From NCBI GenBank assembly GCA_017441385.1, contig JAFRXY010000076.1:1-43518 (forward strand): 43,518 nucleotides of DNA. The letters are read 5' to 3'. The DNA is from Clostridia bacterium. GTDB lineage: Bacteria; Bacillota; Clostridia; Oscillospirales; Acutalibacteraceae. The notes under the pieces are model-generated. The model made no database searches and was not told the DNA's origin. It saw only the letters and a program-made list of their open reading frames with translations. The translations under genes were made by a program, and so were the position numbers. Every line of letters starts with the position of its first letter. The stretch's first letter is position 1. Below, piece after piece: positions 33,389 through 40,490 of the stretch.

Positions 33389-34885
33389 ATGACTACGCAA
33401 AACAATGTAACTACCGGAGCTCAGCAGGAAGAAGAATTTGACGTCTTGAAATTTCTCTTGTTCTTGCAGAAGCGTTTGAAGCTTCTGCTGCTGGGATTGA
33501 TTTTAGGAGCTTTGGCAGGCTGGGCTTTGTCCTCTTTTGTGATTCATCCCAAATATGCCTCCTTTGTCGACCTCTATATTACCAACAGTAAAAAAACAAA
33601 TACAGACTCTGTGGAATACAACGATATTAACGCGGCACAGAAGCTGGTCAATACGTATGTGGTGATTCTTCAATCAAGCCAAGTCACGCAAGATGTTCTT
33701 GATACGCTGGGTTTAGATATGACAAATGAAGAATTGCTATCCATGACTACATTTTCGTCGGTCCAGAATACAGAGGTTTTGCGCATTAATGTAGAAACCA
33801 AAGACCCGCAGCTGACGAAGGATATCTGCGATTCATATATGAAAACCGCTCAAAGCGCCCTTAATTCTGTTGTAGGAGCCGGTTCTGTCAAGGTGATCAG
33901 CGAACCGGAACTGCCGCAAAAGCCCAGTTCTCCGAGTATTCCCAAATTTACGGCAATCGGCGCGCTTCTGGGACTCATGCTGATGGTAGGCGTGTCTTTT
34001 CTCAGCATACGTCTCAATCGTCCGGTCAGTGACGAGAAAATGCTCAGTGAGCGTTATTCCGTACCTGTTCTCGGTTCAGTTCCTGATTTCTTCCAGTTTT
34101 CCAAGGCACTTAAGATTTCCCGGAAAGACGTAAAAAAGAATCAGAAATTAAAAGCCAATAATCCCAACAACGAGAAAATTATCACTCCGGCGACGATACT
34201 GAACGACAATACCCCTTTCCAGATCAGAGAGGCTTATAACGGAATACGATCCAACATTCTGTTCTCTCTGGCAAATATGAATAACGGAATTATTCTCGTT
34301 ACAAGCCCGAACGCAAATGACCTGAAAACAACCACCTCCATTAATCTGGCTATTGCCATGGCTCATATCGGGGCAAGGGTGCTGCTTGTTGACTGTGACC
34401 TCAGAAATCCTTCGATATACAGACAGTTCAAGCTTTCCAATCAAAAGGGTATTTCAAGAATCATTACAGGTTTTGATAAGTTCGATACTTCCGTGTATAA
34501 AGATCTTATGCCCGGTGTGGATTTCCTCTCGGCAGGTCCGGTTACCCCCAGACCGTCTGAACTGCTCGGTTCTAGCAGAATGATCGAATTTCTGAAAAGA
34601 CAGGCGTATTATTATGACTTCATTATTCTTGACACATCTCCTTTGAATTCAGTTTCGGATTCACTTGCATTGACATCGGTGGCAGCGGGAATGATTTTGG
34701 TAGCAAGAGAGAATAAGACGACAGTCAATGATATTGACAAAGCATTGAATTCAATTAAGATGGCCAACGGAAAGATTATGGGCTTTATTCTTACGGATGC
34801 CGACTTATCCGGCGGTTCCTATGGCTACGGCAAGTACGGTTACGGATATGGTTACGGAGAAAGCGGCAAGAAAAAGAAAGGATAG
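33389..34885 (+). CDS. Wzz/BY-kinase-like fusion protein B, degenerate P-loop
   Basis: A 498-residue paralogue of the 27140 product, alike over its full length including FVDLYITNSKKTNTDS and PSSPSIPKFTAIGALLGLML. Domain order is the same: membrane segment, Wzz-type extracellular part, membrane segment, CpsD-type ATPase part, Tyr-rich tail (YGYGKYGYGYGYG). Its Walker A is again TSPNANDLKTTTSINLA with Lys313 at the same residue number. Walker A' is LLVDCDLRNPSIYRQF and Walker B FIILDTSPLNSVSDS. AAGGAG lies 10 nt before the ATG. It is paired with the 34898 anchor gene as module A is with its own. Confidence 0.88.
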   Translation: MTTQNNVTTGAQQEEEFDVLKFLLFLQKRLKLLLLGLILGALAGWALSSFVIHPKYASFVDLYITNSKKTNTDSVEYNDINAAQKLVNTYVVILQSSQVTQDVLDTLGLDMTNEELLSMTTFSSVQNTEVLRINVETKDPQLTKDICDSYMKTAQSALNSVVGAGSVKVISEPELPQKPSSPSIPKFTAIGALLGLMLMVGVSFLSIRLNRPVSDEKMLSERYSVPVLGSVPDFFQFSKALKISRKDVKKNQKLKANNPNNEKIITPATILNDNTPFQIREAYNGIRSNILFSLANMNNGIILVTSPNANDLKTTTSINLAIAMAHIGARVLLVDCDLRNPSIYRQFKLSNQKGISRIITGFDKFDTSVYKDLMPGVDFLSAGPVTPRPSELLGSSRMIEFLKRQAYYYDFIILDTSPLNSVSDSLALTSVAAGMILVARENKTTVNDIDKALNSIKMANGKIMGFILTDADLSGGSYGYGKYGYGYGYGESGKKKKG

Positions 34886-34897
34886 GATGGTGTCATT

Positions 34898-36037
34898 TTG
34901 AGCAAACATAGTCAAAGAGATATTTCTATGAATTCTGCCTTCCTTGAATCATTTCGCAAGCGTAAAAACAGACTGCTTTCTTCGGAAATTAATTTTGCTG
35001 AACCCGAAAGTTATTCTGATTTTTCTGACAGTCAGTCATCACCGAATTCAGCCTTTCTTGAGATGTTCCGTAAACGAAAAAAAGAATTCCTTTCAGAAGA
35101 ACTAAATATCGATGAACCCAACTCCGGCGCCTATTCAGACGATAGGTCTTCCTATTACTCACAATCAGGAAGGACAAATCCCGGTTACGCAGGATCGTTT
35201 TCCGATGAGTTTGATACTGACATAATTTCTGAGCCGGAATTACCGTATCACAGAGAGAATTATCAAGGCAGTACATCTGAAAGGTCGGATTATGCAGGGA
35301 GAAAACATTTCAACAGAACCGGCGGTAATGTCAGGAATGACACTTATGATAGAAGGTTCTCCCATAATGACGCGGATAACCTCATTTTTGACAGTGATGA
35401 TGCGATTGATTTTTCAGACAATGTCGGTAATGCAAACAATCAAACGGTTTCCCGGAATGTTCGCTCTGATACCCAAGCCAAAAAAAACAGGAATTCCGCT
35501 GTAGTCGACAGTAAAACAGAAAAAAAGAGTGAAAAGAAAATTCTCTCTAAAGTTATTCTTCTGCTGTGTTCTGTGTTTGTTATTGTATGTATTTTTGTAT
35601 TGATTACAAAAATCAACAGTGATTCTTTGGTAGAAGAGGAAGATACTTCATTCTCTCAAAGCAATACAACATCAACCATTCCCGAAACTACAGAATCCAC
35701 CGGAACTGCGACAACCGAGAATACCGTAACATCGTCCACGACTCCAACAACGGAATCCACCGGCGAAACCACTCTGAATACTACCGCTGCCATTGAACCG
35801 GTCATTTACGAAGCCTTGTCTCCCGGTCAACAGAGTGATGACGTTATGAAAATGCAGAAGCGGCTGTCCCAGCTCGGATATCTCGGTAAAAAAAGCTGTA
35901 CCGGCTTTTACGGTGAATATACGCAAAAAATTCTAAAGATATTTCAGGAAAAAGCAGGACTGAAGCAAACCGGAATTGCTGATTCCGAAACACTTGCAAG
36001 ACTGTATGCTGATGACGCTCCGGATTGTTTAAAATAA
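34898..36037 (+). CDS. Membrane protein B with duplicated N-terminal FRKRK motif and peptidoglycan-binding domain
   Basis: A 379-residue paralogue of the 28648 product. The two N-terminal motifs are sharper here: NSAFLESFRKRKNRLLSSEI (about residues 8-27) and NSAFLEMFRKRKKEFLSEEL (about 48-67). The middle is a polar, Asp/Asn/Ser/Tyr-rich linker instead of the acidic repeats of A. One membrane segment (about 216-238), a Thr/Ser-rich stalk, and a C-terminal PG_binding_1 domain almost identical to that of A (SPGQQSDDVMKMQKRLSQLG, KSCTGFYGEYTQ, TGIADSETLARLYADDAPDC). The TTG start is 13 bp behind kinase-like gene B. Conservation of ends and motifs with a free middle suggests that the ends do the work. 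Confidence 0.85.
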   Translation: MSKHSQRDISMNSAFLESFRKRKNRLLSSEINFAEPESYSDFSDSQSSPNSAFLEMFRKRKKEFLSEELNIDEPNSGAYSDDRSSYYSQSGRTNPGYAGSFSDEFDTDIISEPELPYHRENYQGSTSERSDYAGRKHFNRTGGNVRNDTYDRRFSHNDADNLIFDSDDAIDFSDNVGNANNQTVSRNVRSDTQAKKNRNSAVVDSKTEKKSEKKILSKVILLLCSVFVIVCIFVLITKINSDSLVEEEDTSFSQSNTTSTIPETTESTGTATTENTVTSSTTPTTESTGETTLNTTAAIEPVIYEALSPGQQSDDVMKMQKRLSQLGYLGKKSCTGFYGEYTQKILKIFQEKAGLKQTGIADSETLARLYADDAPDCLK

Positions 36038-36075
36038 TTCAAACCGTCCGGATGAATAATGGACAATTGGAGATG

Positions 36076-36103
36076 AAGTGCCCCATTTACCGGGGCGCTT
36101 TAT
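36076..36103 (+). terminator. Weak intrinsic terminator after module B
   Basis: AAGTGCCCC and GGGGCGCTT form a stem with one G-U pair around ATTTACC, followed only by TAT. Partial read-through into the dehydratase gene is possible. Confidence 0.55.
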
Positions 36104-36132
36104 CAATCTGATGACCAGGAGGAGCTATTTAG

Positions 36133-38184
36133 TTGAACATGTTGAAAAATGATGAAGGAAAAAAAACAGTCAGCAAGAAAAAAAATAATTCATTGTTTAA
36201 GCATTGGCAGATTGTGGTTATTCTGCTGATTATTTACGATGTGATTGCTGTGCATACGGCGTATTTTCTGGCGCTGTGGGGAAGATTTGACTTTGTCTTT
36301 TCGCAAATCCCTGAGCAGTATCTTACGCCTTTCAAGCTGACAATCACACTCTATTCATTGCTCTGCATTGCCATACTGTGGATATTCAGACTGTACAGAG
36401 TCATCTGGCGATTCGCAAGCTATACGGAGCTCTTCAGAGCACTTGAAGCCTCTTTTTTGCTTTCGTTTCTGTATTCGATCGGCATTACTGTCTTTGTGGC
36501 CAGAATGCCATTGACCTACTACTTTTTCGGCGCATTGATCCAAGTCATTCTGCTGACAGGAGCCAGATTTTCGTACAGATTCTATCTTCTGCTGGCCGCG
36601 AAGTATCAGCCGGCCAACGAAGCAACCGGTCGGGTTATGCTGATCGGCGCGGGCTCCGCAGGACAGATGATTCTGCGCGATATTAATTCGACAAAAGAAG
36701 CGAATGAAAAGGTTCTCTGCATTATAGACGACAATCCAAACAAATGGGGAAGATACATCGACGGGGTTCAGGTAGTCGGCGGCCGTGATGATATTCTGAT
36801 GAATGTCGAGAAATTCAACATCAATAAGATTTATCTTGCGATTCCCAGCGCGACGGCACAGAATAAACGCGATATTCTCAGTATTTGTAGCGAGACTGAC
36901 TGCAAACTGAAACAGTTGCCGGGTATGTACCAGTTTGTTCTTGGACAGGTTTCGGTAAGCGCCCTGAAAAATATTTCCATTGAGGATTTGCTGGGCAGAG
37001 AACAGATCAAAACCGATCTTAATGAAGTATATCAGTTCCTTCATGGCAAAACGGTTCTTGTAACTGGCGGCGGCGGTTCAATCGGAAGTGAGCTGTGCCG
37101 TCAGATAGCAGGCCATTCTCCGAAAATGCTGATCATTTTTGATGTGTATGAGAATAACGCCTATGATATTCAGCTGGAGTTGAAAGAAAGATACCCGGAT
37201 CTTGATATGCGTGTTCTGATCGGTTCGGTACGCGACAGCCGCCGGATTTTTGAGGTGTTTAAGAAATACCGCCCTGAGATCGTGTATCACGCAGCTGCTC
37301 ATAAACACGTTCCTCTGATGGAAGAAAGCCCCTGCGAAGCGGTTAAGAACAACACCATCGGTACATACAAGACAGCATATGCCGCAATGGTCAACGGATG
37401 TGAACGCTTCGTTCTGATTTCCACAGACAAGGCTGTCAATCCGACCAACATCATGGGTGCGAGCAAGCGTCTGTGTGAAATGATCGTCCAGAGTTTTGAC
37501 GCAAAGATTAAGGCCGGCGAAGCGGACGAGATTTCCGAGCTTTTCACGCATCTTGGCACCGAAACCGTTGACAAGAACGGTACAGGCGAAGTCTTCAAAA
37601 ACATCAAGACCGAATTTGTTGCTGTTCGTTTCGGAAATGTTCTGGGAAGCAACGGGTCAGTCATTCCGATTTTCAAAAAACAGATTGAAAACGGACTTCC
37701 GGTAACTGTCACTCATCCCGATATTATCCGTTATTTTATGACGATTCCGGAGGCTGTGAGTCTTGTAATGCTGGCGGGAGTCTACGCACATGGCGGAGAA
37801 ATCTTTGTGCTCGATATGGGCAGTCCTGTGAAGATTGACACGCTTGCCAGAAACCTCATTAAACAGGCGGGTTACAAGCCGGATGTAGACATCAAGATAG
37901 AATACACCGGTCTTCGTCCCGGTGAAAAGCTGTTTGAAGAGAAACTCATGGCGGAGGAAGGATTAAAAAAGACCCAAAACGATCTGATTTTCATCGGTTC
38001 ACCCATTCCGTTTGACGCCAATCGTTTTCTTTCAGGGCTGGACAAACTTATGAATGCGTCATATTCCAACAAAGAGAATATACGGGAAATGGTGGAGGAA
38101 ATGGTGACTACGTATCATCCGATAGACTATTCGCCTGCAAAGAAGACAGAACGTACCTCTACGCCGAAAACAGAAAAAGTATAG
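36133..38184 (+). CDS. Membrane UDP-sugar 4,6-dehydratase (PglF/WbpM/CapD type)
   Basis: A 683-residue protein with four or five N-terminal membrane segments (about residues 25-155), a first Rossmann-like domain (VMLIGAGSAGQMILRDI), and a C-terminal extended SDR domain (VLVTGGGGSIGSELCRQI). The active-site segment is STDKAVNPTNIMGASKR, in which Met replaces the usual SDR Tyr, as in WbpM and PglF that act on UDP-GlcNAc. The product would be a UDP-4-keto-6-deoxy-HexNAc, precursor of bacillosamine, FucNAc or similar. TTG 36133 is chosen because AGGAGG is 9 nt upstream; ATG 36139 would be 15 nt away. It lies downstream of module B. Confidence 0.93.
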   Translation: MNMLKNDEGKKTVSKKKNNSLFKHWQIVVILLIIYDVIAVHTAYFLALWGRFDFVFSQIPEQYLTPFKLTITLYSLLCIAILWIFRLYRVIWRFASYTELFRALEASFLLSFLYSIGITVFVARMPLTYYFFGALIQVILLTGARFSYRFYLLLAAKYQPANEATGRVMLIGAGSAGQMILRDINSTKEANEKVLCIIDDNPNKWGRYIDGVQVVGGRDDILMNVEKFNINKIYLAIPSATAQNKRDILSICSETDCKLKQLPGMYQFVLGQVSVSALKNISIEDLLGREQIKTDLNEVYQFLHGKTVLVTGGGGSIGSELCRQIAGHSPKMLIIFDVYENNAYDIQLELKERYPDLDMRVLIGSVRDSRRIFEVFKKYRPEIVYHAAAHKHVPLMEESPCEAVKNNTIGTYKTAYAAMVNGCERFVLISTDKAVNPTNIMGASKRLCEMIVQSFDAKIKAGEADEISELFTHLGTETVDKNGTGEVFKNIKTEFVAVRFGNVLGSNGSVIPIFKKQIENGLPVTVTHPDIIRYFMTIPEAVSLVMLAGVYAHGGEIFVLDMGSPVKIDTLARNLIKQAGYKPDVDIKIEYTGLRPGEKLFEEKLMAEEGLKKTQNDLIFIGSPIPFDANRFLSGLDKLMNASYSNKENIREMVEEMVTTYHPIDYSPAKKTERTSTPKTEKV

Positions 38185-38203
38185 TAATAACTGCCAAAAA
38201 AAC

Positions 38204-38258
38204 AAACATCAGCGGCACGATACCTGCGTAGTGTTCTCATCGTGCTGCTGATGTTTTT
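38204..38258. terminator. Bidirectional terminator between the surface locus and tsaD
   Basis: AAACATCAGCGGCACGAT (38204-38221) pairs with ATCGTGCTGCTGATGTTT (38239-38256) with one G-U. T runs lie on both sides in the respective strands, and the genes converge here. Confidence 0.9.
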
Positions 38259-38301
38259 GAATTATAACGCATACTAATGTGACAGGTTGAACAGATAGAA
38301 T

Positions 38302-39414
38302 TCACAGCTCAATGCTGCGCTCTGCGCGGGCATTCAGGCTCATGTCGGCGGTATGGCCGCAAAGGAATTCAAAATACCCCTGTGCGCCGATCATGGCGGC
38401 ATTGTCCCCGCAGAGCGAAAGTGCGGGGTAGTAAAGCTCATAACCGCCCGCGTCGCAAAGTTCCTTCATCCGCCTGCGGAGAAGAGAATTAGCTGAAACG
38501 CCACCCGCCAGCACCAATCTTTTGTAGCCTGTGTCACGCGCCGCCAGAAGGAACCGGTCGGTCAGGATATTCACTACGGAATTCCGCACGGAAGCCGCCA
38601 TGTCTTCCCGCGGAAGTTCCATGCCCTTCTGCTGCATGTTGTGAATGGTGTTGATGACGGCGGTTTTCAGTCCGGAAAAGCTGAAATCGTAGGGCGAACC
38701 GCTGACCTTAGGCACAGGGAAGGTGAATGCTTCGGGATTGCCGTTTTCCGCCAGTTTGTCCATATGCACGCCGCCGGGGTAGGGAAGACCCATCGTTCGG
38801 GCGGTCTTGTCGAAGGCTTCTCCCGCCGCGTCATCCCGCGTGCGTCCGATGATGCGCATGTCGGTGAAGTCCTTCACCTCAACGATGTGGCTGTGGCCGC
38901 CTGACACAACAAGGCAGAGGAAGGGCGGCTCCAATCCGGGATGGGAAATGAAATTGGCGGCGATGTGCCCCCGCAGATGATGCACCGGAATGAGCGGCTT
39001 TGAGGCTGTGAGAGCCAGACCTTTGGCGAAATTCACTCCCACCAGCAGCGACCCGATCAGTCCGGGATAAGCCGTCACCGCGATGGCGTCCACGTCGTCT
39101 ATTGTCACTCCCGCCTGTGAGAACGCTTCTTTCGCCACGCCGGAAATGGCCTCGCAGTGCATTCTTCCGGCTATCTCGGGCACCACGCCTCCGAATTCCA
39201 CATGGCGGAAGACCTGCGACGCCACCACGGAAGAAAGCACCTTCCGTCCGTTCTCCACCACCGCCGCGGCCGTATCATCGCAGGAAGATTCTATGGCGAA
39301 TATTTTTAATGAAGGGGAGAGGGGGTAGGAGGTAGGAGGTAGGAGGGAGGAGGGAGAAGGTGAGGGGGAAGTTTGGGCGGGATTGGTGGCGGTTGTTTGT
39401 GATTGCGGCTGCAT
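38302..39414 (-). CDS. tsaD: tRNA N6-threonylcarbamoyladenosine transferase subunit TsaD
   Basis: The Kae1/TsaD ATPase that puts threonylcarbamoyl on A37 of ANN-decoding tRNAs, with TsaB and TsaE partners not in the window. Family homology begins LKIFAIESSCDDTAAAVV at about residue 36 and includes HCEAISG, YPGLIGSLLVG, the metal site HHLRGHIAA, VSGGHSHIV and LAGGVSANSLL. The first 35 residues are an unusual Pro/Ser-rich extension. It seems genuinely translated: AGGAGG lies 8 nt before the ATG at 39414 and no start codon exists nearer the conserved core. RimI is encoded just upstream in the same operon. Confidence 0.95.
   Translation of the reverse strand: MQPQSQTTATNPAQTSPSPSPSSLLPPTSYPLSPSLKIFAIESSCDDTAAAVVENGRKVLSSVVASQVFRHVEFGGVVPEIAGRMHCEAISGVAKEAFSQAGVTIDDVDAIAVTAYPGLIGSLLVGVNFAKGLALTASKPLIPVHHLRGHIAANFISHPGLEPPFLCLVVSGGHSHIVEVKDFTDMRIIGRTRDDAAGEAFDKTARTMGLPYPGGVHMDKLAENGNPEAFTFPVPKVSGSPYDFSFSGLKTAVINTIHNMQQKGMELPREDMAASVRNSVVNILTDRFLLAARDTGYKRLVLAGGVSANSLLRRRMKELCDAGGYELYYPALSLCGDNAAMIGAQGYFEFLCGHTADMSLNARAERSIEL
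39324..39358. repeat. 7-bp tandem repeat within the start of tsaD
   Basis: GGTAGGA occurs three times in a row from 39324, then GGGAGGA and GGGAGAA, in a longer purine-rich tract (39311-39370). The unit is not a multiple of three and lies inside the tsaD reading frame, encoding the Pro/Ser-rich extension. Confidence 0.8.
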
Positions 39415-39453
39415 TGGGCATTCCTCCTGATGGTTGATTGAAATTCTTTGATT

Positions 39454-39897
39454 TCAGATGGATTTTGTGTAGATTTCCGCGTCTTCTTGAGGATGCATGT
39501 AGTAATCCGGGCGGGTTCCTATGTGTGTGAAGCCGAATTTCTCATACAGTTCACGCGCCGGGGTGTTGGAAGTGCGCACTTCCAGCGTGATTTCGGTCAT
39601 GCCGTGTTCGGCCGCCAGACGGATATGTTCCTGTAGAAGACGGGACGCGATCCCCTGCCTGCGGAATGGCTGCGCTACAGCGATATTGCAGATGTAGGAG
39701 GAGTCGCCCAGATGATGCGCTCCGGCGTAGCCTGCAACAGCGCTGTCGCAGACCGCTACGAGGAAGACGGAAAACGGATAGCCGAGTTCTTCCCTGAGCG
39801 ATTGGTCGCTCCACGGGTCGGAAAAGCATTGTTTTTCAAGCGCCGCAATTTCGGGAATATAGGCGTCCTTCATCGGAACAATTTGTATTTCATTCAT
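39454..39897 (-). CDS. rimI: Ribosomal protein S18 alanine N-acetyltransferase (RimI)
   Basis: A 147-residue GNAT enzyme. CoA-binding is by QPFRRQGIASRLLQEHI, with the RimI-like N-terminal EKQCFSDPWSDQSL and C-terminal LEVRTSNTPARELYEKFGF. The start has AAGGAGCG about 9 nt upstream and overlaps the end of the phosphatase gene by 8 bp. RimI next to tsaD is a common bacterial pairing. Real targets in Firmicutes may extend beyond S18. Confidence 0.92.
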   Translation of the reverse strand: MNEIQIVPMKDAYIPEIAALEKQCFSDPWSDQSLREELGYPFSVFLVAVCDSAVAGYAGAHHLGDSSYICNIAVAQPFRRQGIASRLLQEHIRLAAEHGMTEITLEVRTSNTPARELYEKFGFTHIGTRPDYYMHPQEDAEIYTKSI

Positions 39898-40348
39898 GTC
39901 TGTCGCGCTCCTTGTCGTCAGTTTCGGACAGGCTTTCCAGAAGCTGCTCTACCGCCCTGTGGATTTCATCGCGGCAGGCGCGGTATTCCTCTTCGTCGCC
40001 GCCGTAAGGGTCGGGAATTCCTTCCCCCAGCAGGGCGATTCTTTTTGCCGGAATGCCGCATTGGAGAAGGATATTGCGGTGGGAATCGGTCATGACGGCG
40101 AATAGATCGGTATTCGCGGCGATTTCGGGATTGAGCCGCTGACTGCGGTGGGAAGATAAATCAATCCCGATTTCGCGGCATACGTCGATGGAATGCTGAC
40201 TTGCGGGAGCGCCATTGAAGGTGGCAAGACCCGCGCTGGAGAAACACCAGTTCTGATCGGGATAATGATCCGCGGCAATTTTACGGGCGATTCCCTCCGC
40301 CATTGGCGAACGGCAGGTATTGCCGGTGCAGATGAATGTAATGTGCAT
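39890..40348 (-). CDS. ywlE: Low-molecular-weight phosphatase, YwlE-like (possible protein-arginine phosphatase)
   Basis: A 152-residue LMW-PTP fold protein. The catalytic loop is CTGNTCRSP near residue 7, the general acid lies in DPYGGDEEEY. In this family a Thr at the fifth loop position after Cys (CTGNTCR) marks YwlE-type arginine phosphatases, while tyrosine phosphatases usually have Ile there; Thr is present. No arginine kinase McsB is in the window. Given the two BY-kinase-like proteins nearby, tyrosine phosphatase activity should not be ruled out. A good AGGAGGGA ribosome binding site precedes the ATG. Confidence 0.85.
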   Translation of the reverse strand: MHITFICTGNTCRSPMAEGIARKIAADHYPDQNWCFSSAGLATFNGAPASQHSIDVCREIGIDLSSHRSQRLNPEIAANTDLFAVMTDSHRNILLQCGIPAKRIALLGEGIPDPYGGDEEEYRACRDEIHRAVEQLLESLSETDDKERDRHE

Positions 40349-40490
40349 TTTTCCTACTCCCTCCTAAAGGCGTTCGCTTAGTGAAAGGTGAATAATGAAT
40401 AGAGAATCATTGCGGAAGGGTGTCATTCTTGCAAAAAATCTATTCCAAGCCTGCAAGGGCTTCCTTCATTATTCGTTATTCTCTATTCTC

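Noticed and set aside
40349-40490. A small RNA or mobile repeat in the gap between rnr and the phosphatase gene
   Set aside because: There are AT-rich tracts in inverted order and a weak AAGCC/GGCTT stem, but pairing is short and no promoter or element ends are clear.
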